A stretch of DNA of 64,000 bases from an uncultured Pseudomonadota bacterium (GTDB lineage: Bacteria; Pseudomonadota; Gammaproteobacteria; Burkholderiales; Thiobacillaceae): contig CAILNT010000074.1 in the NCBI GenBank assembly GCA_903835655.1, positions 16,965 to 80,964 of the forward strand. Reading direction: 5' to 3'. Position 1 is the stretch's first letter; each line of letters begins with the position of its first letter. Made by a program: the position numbers and the translations under genes. Positions 27,959-37,950 of this stretch are shown here, piece by piece. Below the pieces are notes generated by a model. It was given only the letters and a program-made list of their open reading frames with translations. It was not told the origin of the DNA and made no database searches.

Positions 27959-29302
27959 TCACTGGATCGGAGGTCTGGTGTTTGTGAGCATGGGATAATC
28001 ACGTGGCAGCAGCAGCCACATTCGCGCCTTCTGCTTCATGGCGCCTGCAAGCTTGCCAGCCTCGTCGCCGTAACCCCAGAAGAAGTCGGCGCGGACATTG
28101 CCATGGATGGCGCTCCCCGTATCCTGCGCCAGGACCAGTCGGTTCATGGATTCCTTCGTGTTGGGGCGCGAAGTGGTCAACCAGACCGGTGCGCCCAGCG
28201 GGATGCCGCGCGGATCGACGGCGATGCTGCGTTCATTGGTGAGGGGCACACCCAGCGCGCCCAGAGGGCCCGCACCGGACATGGTGTTCGTGATCTCGCG
28301 GAAGAATACGTAGCTGGGATTGGCATTGAGCAACTCGGCCAGACGCGCCGGATTCTTCCGTGCCCAGTCCTTGATCCCCGCCATGGAAGCCTTGTCCGGG
28401 GCAATCTCCCCCTTGTCGATCAGCCACTTGCCGATGGACCGGTAGGGGTAGCCGTTTTGATCCGCATAGCCTACGCGTACGACCTCGGCGCCTTTGCCCC
28501 CTCCCTTGCCACCACCCTTGTCGTCCTCCAGGCGGACGCGACCGGAACCTTGCACCTGGAGAAAAAACAACTCCACCGGATCGTCCACCCAGAGCACTTC
28601 CTTGCCCCGGACCGGCGCCGCGCCCGCTTCGATTTCAGCGCGGTTCCAGTAAGGCACCACCTTGTTCCCCTGGACGCGGCCACGCAGGCGCAGGTTCTTC
28701 AGTTCCGGGTAGATCGCGCCCAAATCGACCACCAACATGTCGTCCGGGGGTCCATAGAGCGGATAGCGGTAACGCGCGCCGGGCGTGCGACTGCCGTGCA
28801 ACAAGGGTTCGTAGTAACCGGTGGCCAGGCCATCCACCCCCCCCTCGCTTTGGTTGATCTGCCAGGGCTGGAACTGCTGCTCCAGGAAGGTGCGGATTTC
28901 TCCGCTTTCGGGCAGGGCGGAGAGTTGCTGCGCGGCCTCGCACACCCCGGACCAGGCTGGATTTCCGTGCAGACCGCGGCAGGACTGCAACCAGGCCGGC
29001 CACGCCAGCGTCAGGTCATCCTCACGCCAACCGGGCAGTTGTGCGAATACCGCCGGCTTGAGCCAAGGCATGGCAACGGCGATGAGCTTGGGCACCTCGG
29101 CCACCGGTGTCGCAGGGGGGGCGGGCGGCTCGGCGCGAACGGGCACGGCTGGCTCCTCCACTGGCGCGGGTGTGGGGATGGCGGGCAGGATAGGCTGTGG
29201 CTTCGCGACCAGTACCGGCTCTACAGATCCGAGCACTGGGGGCCGAATAGGCATCTGCTCACAACCGGCCAGCAGTGCCGCGATCAGGAATAGTGCGCGC
29301 AT
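27959..29302 (-). CDS. mltA: Membrane-bound lytic transglycosylase A
   Basis: This 447-residue outer-membrane lipoprotein (lipobox LLAGC, Cys14) cleaves murein glycan strands to 1,6-anhydro products. A Pro/Ala-rich linker (residues ~30-85) precedes the MltA domain (GLATGYYEPLLHGS) and the C-terminal 3D domain (NERSIAVDPRGIPLG, LVLAQDTGSAIHG with the catalytic aspartate, DFFWGYGDEAG). A Gly/Lys insert (KGGGKGGGKGAE) around residue 270 is unusual but in frame. Its ATG overlaps the apaG stop (TAATG). Confidence 0.93.
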   Translation of the reverse strand: MRALFLIAALLAGCEQMPIRPPVLGSVEPVLVAKPQPILPAIPTPAPVEEPAVPVRAEPPAPPATPVAEVPKLIAVAMPWLKPAVFAQLPGWREDDLTLAWPAWLQSCRGLHGNPAWSGVCEAAQQLSALPESGEIRTFLEQQFQPWQINQSEGGVDGLATGYYEPLLHGSRTPGARYRYPLYGPPDDMLVVDLGAIYPELKNLRLRGRVQGNKVVPYWNRAEIEAGAAPVRGKEVLWVDDPVELFFLQVQGSGRVRLEDDKGGGKGGGKGAEVVRVGYADQNGYPYRSIGKWLIDKGEIAPDKASMAGIKDWARKNPARLAELLNANPSYVFFREITNTMSGAGPLGALGVPLTNERSIAVDPRGIPLGAPVWLTTSRPNTKESMNRLVLAQDTGSAIHGNVRADFFWGYGDEAGKLAGAMKQKARMWLLLPRDYPMLTNTRPPIQ

Positions 29303-29679
29303 TAGTGCAGGACGCGCGGCACGGCAAGGATGAACTCGGGAACTTCCGCCTCGAACGGGCTGCCGTCTTCTGCGACCATCTGATAGCTTCCGCGCATGGA
29401 GCCGACCGGGGTGGCGATGGCTGTGCCGCTGGTGTATTCGAATTGCTCACCCGGCTTCAACAGCGGCTGTTCGCCGACCACGCCCAAGCCGCGCACTTCC
29501 TGCACTTTCTGGTGGGCATCGGTAATCACCCAACGCCGGGAGATGAGTTGCACCGGAATCTGGCCGTGGTTGGCGATGTTGATCGTGTAGGCGAACACGA
29601 AACGCTCCGCCCCCTCATCGGACTGGTCCGGAATGAAGAGGGTGCGCGCGGTGACGGTGACGTGGTAGTTGTCTGCCAT
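29302..29679 (-). CDS. apaG: ApaG protein
   Basis: This 125-residue protein has an ApaG fibronectin-III-like fold. ATG 29679 ([21 protein letters not shown]) gives the standard length. Family signatures are [37 protein letters not shown] and [10 protein letters not shown]. Its biochemical function is still vague (phosphate compound binding is suggested for the family). It is coupled to mltA and divergent from rpe. Confidence 0.95.
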   Translation of the reverse strand: MADNYHVTVTARTLFIPDQSDEGAERFVFAYTINIANHGQIPVQLISRRWVITDAHQKVQEVRGLGVVGEQPLLKPGEQFEYTSGTAIATPVGSMRGSYQMVAEDGSPFEAEVPEFILAVPRVLH

Positions 29680-29777
29680 GAGGTTTCTGCGGCTGGATGG
29701 CTTGCGACCGGTGATTGCACACGAATCGAACAGCCCTGTCCAGTGCATAGAATTGCCGGGATCGCTCGACCTGACGA

Positions 29778-29808
29778 TTGTCCCGTGCGCGGGGCTCGCG
29801 GTTAGAAT
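29778..29808 (+). promoter_or_regulatory. Weak candidate promoter for rpe-gph
   Basis: TTGTCC (29778-29783), a 19-base spacer and TAGAAT (29803-29808) lie 35 bases before the rpe ATG. The -10 is good (5 of 6), the -35 and spacing are poor. Confidence 0.3.
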
Positions 29809-29842
29809 AGCGGGGTTTATTCATCGTTACAGGACAGCCCTC

Positions 29843-30529
29843 ATGGCCGATTATCAGATTGCTCCTTCCATCCTCTCCGCCAACTTCGCTCGCCTGGGCG
29901 AGGACGTCGACAACGTTCTGGCTTCTGGCGCCGATATCGTGCACTTCGACGTGATGGACAACCACTATGTACCAAACCTGACTATCGGTCCGCTCGTATG
30001 TGAGGCACTGAGGAAACACGGCGTTACCGCAGCCATCGACGTGCACCTGATGGTGAAGCCGGTAGACCGCATCATTCCCGACTTTGCCAAGGCTGGCGCC
30101 ACGTACATCACCTTTCACCCTGAAGCCTCCGAGCACGTCGATCGCACCATCGGCCTGATCAAGGAAAACGGCTGCAAGGCGGGCCTGGTATTCAACCCGG
30201 CCACCCCGCTGGACATCCTCGAATACATGCTGCCCAAACTCGACATGGTGCTATTGATGTCGGTGAACCCGGGCTTCGGCGGCCAGAAATTCATACCCTA
30301 CGTACTCGACAAGGCCCGCGCTGTGCGCGAAATGATCAATGCCGGCGGCTACAACTGCCGTCTCGAGATCGACGGCGGCGTCGGCCCCGCCAACATCTGC
30401 GAAGTGGCTCGCGCGGGCGTGGACACCTTCGTCGCTGGTTCGGCCATCTTCAGCGCCGCGCGTGACAGCGACCCGCATCGCTACGACACCGTGGTCGCCG
30501 CCATGCGTGCGGAACTGGCGAAGGCCTGA
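29843..30529 (+). CDS. rpe: Ribulose-phosphate 3-epimerase
   Basis: This 228-residue TIM-barrel enzyme interconverts ribulose 5-phosphate and xylulose 5-phosphate in the pentose phosphate or Calvin pathway. Metal and catalytic motifs are visible: [46 protein letters not shown] and LEIDGGV. ATG 29843 gives the family start. It is followed by gph and trpE, the usual betaproteobacterial order. Confidence 0.97.
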   Translation: MADYQIAPSILSANFARLGEDVDNVLASGADIVHFDVMDNHYVPNLTIGPLVCEALRKHGVTAAIDVHLMVKPVDRIIPDFAKAGATYITFHPEASEHVDRTIGLIKENGCKAGLVFNPATPLDILEYMLPKLDMVLLMSVNPGFGGQKFIPYVLDKARAVREMINAGGYNCRLEIDGGVGPANICEVARAGVDTFVAGSAIFSAARDSDPHRYDTVVAAMRAELAKA

Positions 30530-30601
30530 AGACAGGCGAATGGCGAGTCTCCCGTGGCCAACCCCACCGGGCGACTCGCCAGCAGCGACTTGCCACCAAC
30601 C

Positions 30602-31282
30602 ATGAATTTCCCCCTCCCCCTGAAAGCCGTCGTCATCGATCTTGACGGCACGCTGCTGGACACCGCGCCCGATCTCGCCGACGCGGCGATGGCGATGGCC
30701 GCCGATCTCGATATGCCGCCGATCGACCTAGCCGAAGTCAAGACCTATATCGGCAATGGCGTCTCCCGCCTGGTGAAACGGGTACTCACCCGTGACATGC
30801 ACCGCGACCCGGCCCCGGAACTGTTCGCACGCGCCTTGCCCCTCTACGAGCGGCACTACGCCGAATGGGTTTCGCGCAAGAGCCGCCCCTACCCTGGCGT
30901 GATAGAGGGCCTGCGGGCGATCCAGGCGCTGGGCGTGCACATGGCATGCATCACCAACAAGGCGGAGCGCTTCACCCTCCCCTTGCTGCGCGACACCGGA
31001 CTGTTCGACTATTTCGAATTAATCCTTTCCGGCGACACCCTGCCGGAGAGGAAGCCCTCGCCGCTACCGTTGCTCCATGCCTGCGCGGTATTTTCCTGTG
31101 AACCGGCGGAATTGCTGTTGATCGGCGACTCGCTCAACGACACCCAGGCCGCGCGCGCCGCCGGCAGCCCGGTGTTTTGCGTGCCTTACGGTTACAACCG
31201 CGGCCGCCCCGTGGCAGAACTGGATCTGGACGCCGTCGTCGAGACCCTCGTCGAGGCCGCGCAACGGATCACCCGCAAATGA
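30602..31282 (+). CDS. gph: Phosphoglycolate phosphatase
   Basis: This 226-residue HAD-superfamily hydrolase removes the 2-phosphoglycolate formed by RuBisCO oxygenation or DNA repair. HAD motif I is VIDLDGTLLDT (residues ~11-21), motif III has the lysine of ERKPSPLP, and motif IV is GDSLNDTQAA. The cap segment with YIGNGVSRLVKR matches Gph. Start ATG 30602. It sits between rpe and trpE. Confidence 0.93.
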   Translation: MNFPLPLKAVVIDLDGTLLDTAPDLADAAMAMAADLDMPPIDLAEVKTYIGNGVSRLVKRVLTRDMHRDPAPELFARALPLYERHYAEWVSRKSRPYPGVIEGLRAIQALGVHMACITNKAERFTLPLLRDTGLFDYFELILSGDTLPERKPSPLPLLHACAVFSCEPAELLLIGDSLNDTQAARAAGSPVFCVPYGYNRGRPVAELDLDAVVETLVEAAQRITRK

Positions 31283-31390
31283 ACTCCCTGGAAACCGGAA
31301 TCGCGATGCGTGCCGCAACACGATGGCGTGGCTGAAACGTCCACCGTTCGCGCCCCGCTACTACCGTATCCGACTTTCCAGAGAGCCCTC

Positions 31391-32881
31391 ATGTTCAACG
31401 AAGAAAAGTTCAACAGCCTAGCCCGCCAGGGCTACAACCGAATTCCGGTCATCAAGCAATTGCCTGCCGACCTGGACACACCGCTGTCGCTCTACCTGAA
31501 GCTCGCCAACGAGCCCTATTCCTATCTCCTGGAATCGGTGGTCGGTGGCGAGCGATTCGGCCGTTATTCCTTCATCGGTCTGCCCGCGCGCACGGTGCTG
31601 CGGGTACATGGCCATTTCGTCAGCGTCGAGAACAACGGCCAACCGGTCGAGCAATCCACCTGCGACGACCCTCTGGCCTTCATCGAGGCCTATCTGGCCC
31701 GTTACAAGGCGGCGCCCGTGCCCGGCCTGCCGCGTTTTCCCGGCGGTCTGTGCGGCTATTTCGGTTACGACACGGTGCGTTACATCGAGACGAAACTGGC
31801 CGATACGCGCAAGCACGACCCGGTCAACACACCGGACATCCTGCTGCTGCTCAGCGACGAACTGGCCGTGGTGGACAACCTCTCCGGCCGCTTGACCCTG
31901 ATCATCTACGCCGACCCGCTGGAGCCCCAGGCATACCTGAGCGCACATCAGCGCCTGAGGGAGCTTTCGCGGCGCCTGGCCCGACCCGCCATACCGCCAG
32001 TCACATCGAATGGCAACGGCTTCGAGGCGGATTCCGAATTCGGTGAGCAGGCATACAAGGACGCCGTGGTGCGCGCCAAGCGCTACATCGGCGACGGCGA
32101 CATCATGCAGGTGGTGCTGTCACAGCGCTTGAGCCGGCCGTTCAATGCGCATCCACTGTCGCTCTATCGAGCCTTGCGCGGCCTCAATCCATCGCCTTAC
32201 ATGTTTTATTACGACATGGGTGGCTTCCATGTAGTCGGCTCTTCGCCCGAAATCCTGGTACGCCTGGAAGACGAAGGCGAAGGCAAGCGGGTGACGGTGC
32301 GTCCCATCGCCGGTACCCGCCCGCGCGGCGCCACGCGCGAGGAAGACCAACGCCTGGAAGCCGAACTCCTGGCCGACCCCAAGGAGCGTGCGGAACATGT
32401 GCAACTCATGGATCTCGGTCGCAACGATGCCGGTCGCGTGGCGCAAGTGGGCACGGTGAAAGTCACGGAGAATATGGGCATCGAGCGCTATTCGCATGTC
32501 ATGCACATCGTCTCCAACGTCGAAGCCAGTCTGCGCCCGGAACTCTCCGCCATGGACGTGCTGCGCGCAACTTTCCCGGCCGGAACGGTCTCCGGCGCGC
32601 CCAAGATCCGGGCGATGGAAATCATCGACGAACTCGAACCCACCAAGCGCGGCATCTATGCGGGCGCGGTCGGCTACCTCGGCTTCAACGGCGACATGGA
32701 TCTGGCCATCGCCATCCGCACCGCGGTCATCAAGGACAACGTCCTCTATGTGCAGGCGGGTGCCGGCATCGTCGCCGACTCCGTCCCGGAAAGCGAATGG
32801 CTGGAAACCTGCAACAAGGCCCGCGCAGTGGTGCGCGCCGCCGAACTGGCCCAGGCGGGCTTCGAAGGCGAAGCGGAATAA
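31391..32881 (+). CDS. trpE: Anthranilate synthase component I
   Basis: This 496-residue enzyme makes anthranilate from chorismate in tryptophan synthesis. The N-terminal feedback motif [11 protein letters not shown] (LLES, residues ~42-45) suggests normal inhibition by tryptophan. The chorismate-binding domain shows [25 protein letters not shown] and [11 protein letters not shown]. The partner trpG, which often follows in this clade, does not: the next gene is an unrelated phosphoglycerate-mutase-like protein. No trp leader peptide with consecutive Trp codons was seen in the 108 bases upstream. Confidence 0.96.
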   Translation: MFNEEKFNSLARQGYNRIPVIKQLPADLDTPLSLYLKLANEPYSYLLESVVGGERFGRYSFIGLPARTVLRVHGHFVSVENNGQPVEQSTCDDPLAFIEAYLARYKAAPVPGLPRFPGGLCGYFGYDTVRYIETKLADTRKHDPVNTPDILLLLSDELAVVDNLSGRLTLIIYADPLEPQAYLSAHQRLRELSRRLARPAIPPVTSNGNGFEADSEFGEQAYKDAVVRAKRYIGDGDIMQVVLSQRLSRPFNAHPLSLYRALRGLNPSPYMFYYDMGGFHVVGSSPEILVRLEDEGEGKRVTVRPIAGTRPRGATREEDQRLEAELLADPKERAEHVQLMDLGRNDAGRVAQVGTVKVTENMGIERYSHVMHIVSNVEASLRPELSAMDVLRATFPAGTVSGAPKIRAMEIIDELEPTKRGIYAGAVGYLGFNGDMDLAIAIRTAVIKDNVLYVQAGAGIVADSVPESEWLETCNKARAVVRAAELAQAGFEGEAE

Positions 32882-32917
32882 AGCCGCTCCTACGAAGTTC
32901 CAATCACGGTATTCAGG

Positions 32918-33868
32918 ATGCGTGAACTTCATCTCATCGTCCCGGGTCTCGCGCCCTGGCGCGTATCCCCGCATGGCGAACGGGTCTCACTGCCAGGACT
33001 GGGGCGCTTGCTGGCGCGCGGGGTCGAGATGGGTGGAGAGACCAACCTGGCGGATGCGCTGTGTTCCGCCTTCGACTTCCCCCCCCACGGCCCGCTCGCG
33101 TTCGCGACCGCCGTCCACGATGGCCTGAACGCCGACTCGGGATACTGGCTGCGCGCCGACCCGGTGCACCTGCAAGTCGGCATGCGCGGCTTGACTCTGC
33201 TCGACGCCGAACGAGTGGGCTTGAGCCAGGCGGAATCCGAGGCGTTGGCGGCGAGCCTCATGCCCCTGTTCGAGGAGGCCGGCTGGCGGCTGTTCGCGCC
33301 CACACCAGCGCGCTGGTATGGACACCCAGCCCAGGCTCTGGAACTGCGCACCACGCCCCTGGATCAGGTCGCCACCCGCCATGTGCATTCCGCCCTGCCA
33401 GCCGGCCCGGACGCCGCCCTGGCCATGCGCCTGGTGAACGATGCGCAGATCCTGCTCCACGACCACCCGGTGAATCAGGCGCGCGAACGCCAGGGCCTGG
33501 CCGCCATCAACAGCCTCTGGCTCTGGGGCGGTGGTGAGAAAGCGAAGCCGGGGCGGCGCTTCGATCTGGTGCAGGCGGGGCAGGTGGAGGCGCAGGCCCT
33601 GGCACGACTGTCCGGCAGTCCGCACGCCTATTGCCCAACCGACCTGCACGACCTGCCGCACGCCGCGAGCGCGTTGCTGCTGACGCCGGAATTCCCACCC
33701 CATGCGACGGCAGCGGAGGCCGCCCACCTCGATGCGGCGTGGTTCACCCCACTGCTGAAGCACCTGCGTCATGGCCGCATCCGGCGAGCCGTCCTCACGC
33801 TTTGCGGGCCGGAAGGCGGCAGCGTGCGACTGGGAATGGGTGACGCCTGGAAGCTCTGGGTGGGTTAG
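32918..33868 (+). CDS. Conserved protein, possibly annotated as phosphoglycerate-mutase-like
   Basis: This 316-residue protein has a hydrophobic start (MRELHLIVPGL), an alternating alpha/beta pattern, LRADPVHLQVGMRGLTLLD, LRLVNDAQILLHDHPVNQARERQGL and NSLWLWGGG. These segments are shared by a betaproteobacterial family that I recall being labelled cofactor-independent phosphoglycerate mutase. I do not see the full metal-binding set of real iPGM enzymes, so an enzymatic role is unproven. It follows trpE by 36 bases and may be cotranscribed. Confidence 0.65.
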   Translation: MRELHLIVPGLAPWRVSPHGERVSLPGLGRLLARGVEMGGETNLADALCSAFDFPPHGPLAFATAVHDGLNADSGYWLRADPVHLQVGMRGLTLLDAERVGLSQAESEALAASLMPLFEEAGWRLFAPTPARWYGHPAQALELRTTPLDQVATRHVHSALPAGPDAALAMRLVNDAQILLHDHPVNQARERQGLAAINSLWLWGGGEKAKPGRRFDLVQAGQVEAQALARLSGSPHAYCPTDLHDLPHAASALLLTPEFPPHATAAEAAHLDAAWFTPLLKHLRHGRIRRAVLTLCGPEGGSVRLGMGDAWKLWVG

Positions 33869-33896
33869 TGCGAACGTCGCGAAGCGATGTTCACAC
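33868..33896. terminator. Hairpin at the end of the trpE unit
   Basis: A hairpin of GTG-GAAC-TCGC arms with loop GAA (33868-33896) starts on the last base of the stop codon, with one mismatch and one G-U pair. No U-tract follows, so it may be a weak or Rho-assisted terminator, or an mRNA 3' end protector. Confidence 0.35.
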
Positions 33897-33991
33897 TAAA
33901 CGCGGTCGTTCCTGGCTGGACCCGATACGCAGCCGCACCGCGCCTAGTAGTAGTAATTACTCTGTTGCTTGTCATAAATCTTTACGCTAGT

Positions 33992-34106
33992 CTGCACGGG
34001 TGCGAGTCCGGTTGGTTCTTGTTCCTTGCAACTGGCTAACCAGGGTCGGGAACGGAAAGTTCCGAACGTAAAGACCGGCTTGCTTAACCCGTAGCTACCC
34101 GTGCGG
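33992..34106 (+). ncRNA. Candidate structured RNA element, class unknown
   Basis: An 11-bp long-range helix (33992-34002 with 34096-34106; nine Watson-Crick and two G-U pairs) closes a junction. Inside it are: arm A (34010-34017 with 34034-34041, including three G-U pairs); arm B (34044-34047 with 34073-34076, then 34049-34053 with 34059-34063 and loop GGAAA); and a small third arm (34078-34080 with 34093-34095). The closing strand overlaps the GTG at 34101, the first possible start of the zinc-ribbon frame. It could be a cis-regulatory RNA or a remnant of an intron domain. No known class is assigned. Confidence 0.45.
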
Positions 34107-34457
34107 CGGGCAACGAGCCATGCGACAAAACAACCTGGATTTGATCCTGCTGCTGACCCCCTCTGGCCATGGGCCGATACGTGGCGGTGTTGCCGCGCGG
34201 TGGCTCGGGGCAATCTCATCTCGTGGCGCGGTGCCAAATTGAGACAGGATCGCAGCGTAGCTCCCGGCATGGCCCCGTCCCCGGCGAGGAAGTCCAGCGC
34301 AGTAGTGTGCCCATGGTGCCAGAGTACCGTGCGGCGCATCCCACGCCGGGCGGTAGACCGGCTCTTGAGCTACGTCCTGTCGGTGCAGCGTTTCCGCTGC
34401 CGTTCGATGATCTGCGGGTGGGAAGGCATACTGCGCGTACCGCCCCGTCGAAGTTGA
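34101..34457 (+). CDS. Small zinc-ribbon protein
   Basis: The C-terminal 50 residues look real: a CPWC pair, then RRIPRRAVDRLLSYVLSVQRFRCR and a second pair in CRSMIC (C-x2-C...C-x4-C), like a zinc-ribbon family widespread in proteobacteria. The N-terminal part is low in recognisable features. The frame first opens at GTG 34101 inside the structured RNA; ATG 34269 would give a 62-residue protein and may be the true start. No ribosome-binding site decides between them. It converges on proB. Function unknown. Confidence 0.5.
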   Translation: MRRATSHATKQPGFDPAADPLWPWADTWRCCRAVARGNLISWRGAKLRQDRSVAPGMAPSPARKSSAVVCPWCQSTVRRIPRRAVDRLLSYVLSVQRFRCRSMICGWEGILRVPPRRS

Positions 34458-34513
34458 TCCGCTTCGCGGACCGCACACCTCGTTCCGGACGTGTTGCCGC
34501 CGGACGGCCGCGG

Positions 34514-35647
34514 CTAGAGCAGCGCCAGGTTGTCGCGATGGATGAGTTCCGCCTCATCCATGTAGCCCAGCAGGATTGCGATCTGTGAACTCGGTTGCCC
34601 GGCGATACGGCGGGCCTCATCGGCACCGTAGTTGACTAGGCCGCGGGCGATGTCACGGCCCTGCGCGTCGATGCAGGCCACCACTTCGCCGCGATGGAAT
34701 TCGCCGATGACTTCCGCCACACCGATCGGCAACAGACTCTTGCCCTGCAAACGTAGGGCGCGTACCGCACCCTCGTCGAGACGAAGGCCACCACGCACCT
34801 GCAAATGGTCGGCCAGCCACTGTCGACGCGCCGCCAGCGGAGCGCTTACCGCCAGGAGTTGTGTACCCAGCAACTCGCCCGCGGCCAGCCGAACCAGAAC
34901 CTCCTCCTCGCGCCCGCTGACGATGACCGTATGTGCACCGCTGCGGGCGGCACGTTTGGCGGCGAGTATCTTGGTCAACATACCGCCCGTGCCCACGCTG
35001 GAGCCGGCACCGCCGGCCATCGCTTCCAGTTCCGGCGTACCCGCCACGGCCTCGGAGATGAACTCGGCTTCACTGTGCCGGCGTGGGTCGGCGCTATAGA
35101 GGCCACGCTGGTCGGTCAGGATGATCAGGGCATCGGCTTCGATCAGATTCGCCACCAGAGCGCCCAACGTGTCGTTGTCGCCGACCTTGATTTCCTCGGT
35201 GGTGACCGTGTCATTCTCGTTGATGATGGGGATGGCCTTGAGTTCCAGCAGCGTGCGCAGGGTGGAACGGGCATTCAGGTAGCGCTCGCGGTCGGCCAGA
35301 TCGGCGTGGGTCAGCAAGATCTGCGCGGTGTACAAGCCATGCGCGCGGAAGCTGCGTTCATAGGCCTCGATCAGCCCCATCTGGCCGACGGCGGCCGCGG
35401 CCTGGAGTTCGTTCAACGCGGCCGGCCGCTTGTTCCAGCCCAGACGCTTGATGCCCTCGGCGATGGCGCCGCTGGAAACCAGGACGACTTCCTTGCCCAT
35501 CTCGCGCAGGCGGGCGATCTGCGCCGACCACTGCGCCAGGCGTTCGTGGTCAAGGCCGCGCCCTTCGTTGGTCACCAAGCTGCTGCCGACCTTCACCACC
35601 AGGCGGCGGGCATCGGCGATCACGGAACGGCTCGCGGAGCGGCTCAT
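34514..35647 (-). CDS. proB: Glutamate 5-kinase
   Basis: This 377-residue first enzyme of proline synthesis phosphorylates glutamate. The amino-acid-kinase domain ([64 protein letters not shown]) is followed by a C-terminal PUA domain (residues ~280-375, [21 protein letters not shown]). It is the last gene of rplU-rpmA-obgE-proB, a common betaproteobacterial order. Confidence 0.97.
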   Translation of the reverse strand: MSRSASRSVIADARRLVVKVGSSLVTNEGRGLDHERLAQWSAQIARLREMGKEVVLVSSGAIAEGIKRLGWNKRPAALNELQAAAAVGQMGLIEAYERSFRAHGLYTAQILLTHADLADRERYLNARSTLRTLLELKAIPIINENDTVTTEEIKVGDNDTLGALVANLIEADALIILTDQRGLYSADPRRHSEAEFISEAVAGTPELEAMAGGAGSSVGTGGMLTKILAAKRAARSGAHTVIVSGREEEVLVRLAAGELLGTQLLAVSAPLAARRQWLADHLQVRGGLRLDEGAVRALRLQGKSLLPIGVAEVIGEFHRGEVVACIDAQGRDIARGLVNYGADEARRIAGQPSSQIAILLGYMDEAELIHRDNLALL

Positions 35648-35676
35648 CTTCTATCCCTCGACTCGGCTAATCGGAC

Positions 35677-36754
<1,078 letters not shown>

Positions 36755-36796
36755 CCTTCGGGGCGGACCGATCCGGCGGACCGATCCGGGGCTCGC

Positions 36797-37066
36797 TTAC
36801 GCCGCGACCGCGACCGGTACTACGTTGACCGTGCGGCGCTGACGTGCGCCCTTCACGGTGAATTCGACCACGCCGTCGACCTTGGCGAACAGAGTGTAGT
36901 CCTTGCCCAGGCCGACGTTCAGGCCGGGATGGAACTGGGTGCCACGCTGGCGAACCAGGATATTGCCGGCGGGAACGAATTCGCCACCGTAGCGCTTGAC
37001 GCCCAACATCTTCGGGTTTGAGTCGCGACCGTTACGGGAACTGCCGCCTGCTTTCTTGTGTGCCAT
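36797..37066 (-). CDS. rpmA: 50S ribosomal protein L27
   Basis: This 89-residue L27 has the conserved N-terminus [19 protein letters not shown] that reaches the peptidyl-transferase centre, followed by [22 protein letters not shown]. No N-terminal extension of the Firmicutes type is present. It is cotranscribed with rplU, 15 bases away. Confidence 0.98.
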   Translation of the reverse strand: MAHKKAGGSSRNGRDSNPKMLGVKRYGGEFVPAGNILVRQRGTQFHPGLNVGLGKDYTLFAKVDGVVEFTVKGARQRRTVNVVPVAVAA

Positions 37067-37081
37067 TGTTGTCTGCTCCTG

Positions 37082-37405
37082 CTAGATGGAAGACCCTGCA
37101 TCGATACCATCGATGCGGATTTCCGTGAAATTCTGGCGATGCCCCTGAGTCTTGCGGTAGTGCTTGCGGCGACGCATCTTGAAAATCAGCACCTTGACGC
37201 CACGACCGTGGGCCAGCACCGTCGCCTTGACGGTGGCTCCAGCGAGCATCGGGGTACCGACCTTGATGTCGTCACCGTCGGCCACCATGAGCACGTCCGT
37301 GATTTCGACTTCTCCGCCCACTTCAACGGGCAGGGTCTCCACCTTCAGCCTGAAGCCGGCAGATACCTTATATTGTTTACCACCGGTTTTTATCACCGCG
37401 TACAT
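37082..37405 (-). CDS. rplU: 50S ribosomal protein L21
   Basis: This 107-residue L21 is counted from ATG 37405 ([14 protein letters not shown]), the family start; an upstream extension in the frame is not part of the protein. The [14 protein letters not shown] basic segment binds 23S rRNA. It is the first gene of the rplU-rpmA-obgE-proB set. Confidence 0.98.
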   Translation of the reverse strand: MYAVIKTGGKQYKVSAGFRLKVETLPVEVGGEVEITDVLMVADGDDIKVGTPMLAGATVKATVLAHGRGVKVLIFKMRRRKHYRKTQGHRQNFTEIRIDGIDAGSSI

Positions 37406-37536
37406 GCCTGTCTCCAAAAATCTTGGCTGATCCGTAAAACGCGGCATTATATTGGAAGGATCGGGCGAATGCAATCTGCCCTTGACCCGTGGATCGAGGG
37501 CTATAGTTCCAGCCCGACTCTCGTCCTGCCCGCGCC

Positions 37537-37950
37537 ATGAACACACCCTCCTTGCCGCGCCGCCTTGCCTGCCTCGCCTACGAGGCGATGTTGCTGGTCG
37601 CTGTGCTGTTCCTCGCCAGCTTCCCCTTCGTATCCCTGACCCAGTCTCTGCTCCTGCCCCAGGAAGGGTTCCGTCTCCTCGTGCAGGCCTACTGGCTGCT
37701 TCTGGCAGGCGGCTATTTCACCCTGTTCTGGCGGCGCGGCCAGACCCTGGCGATGAAGACCTGGCACATCCGCCTGGAATCGACGACAGGGGAACGACTC
37801 ACGGCCAGGCAGGCGGCCAAGCGTTATCTGCTGGCCTGCCTGCTTTTCCCCATCAGTTGGGGCTGGGTGGTGTTCACGCCAGAGCGCCAGTCACTCCATG
37901 ACCGGCTCGCGGGAAGCCGCCTGGTCATCGTCTCTCCATCTTCCAGATAG
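37537..37950 (+). CDS. RDD-family membrane protein
   Basis: This 137-residue membrane protein has three hydrophobic segments and the RDD signature residues: [13 protein letters not shown] near the start, the [21 protein letters not shown] stretch, and [10 protein letters not shown] at the end. Members are poorly defined; some move ions. It converges on lptG and the two stop regions overlap by 26 bases. Confidence 0.85.
   Translation: MNTPSLPRRLACLAYEAMLLVAVLFLASFPFVSLTQSLLLPQEGFRLLVQAYWLLLAGGYFTLFWRRGQTLAMKTWHIRLESTTGERLTARQAAKRYLLACLLFPISWGWVVFTPERQSLHDRLAGSRLVIVSPSSR

Noticed and set aside
31283..31390. Tryptophan attenuator before trpE
   Set aside because: No leader peptide with adjacent Trp codons and no alternative hairpins were recognised.
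33992..34106. c-di-GMP-I (GEMM) riboswitch
   Set aside because: Several short blocks match in order, but the closing helix and arm spacing do not fit the consensus, so it is reported only as an unassigned RNA.
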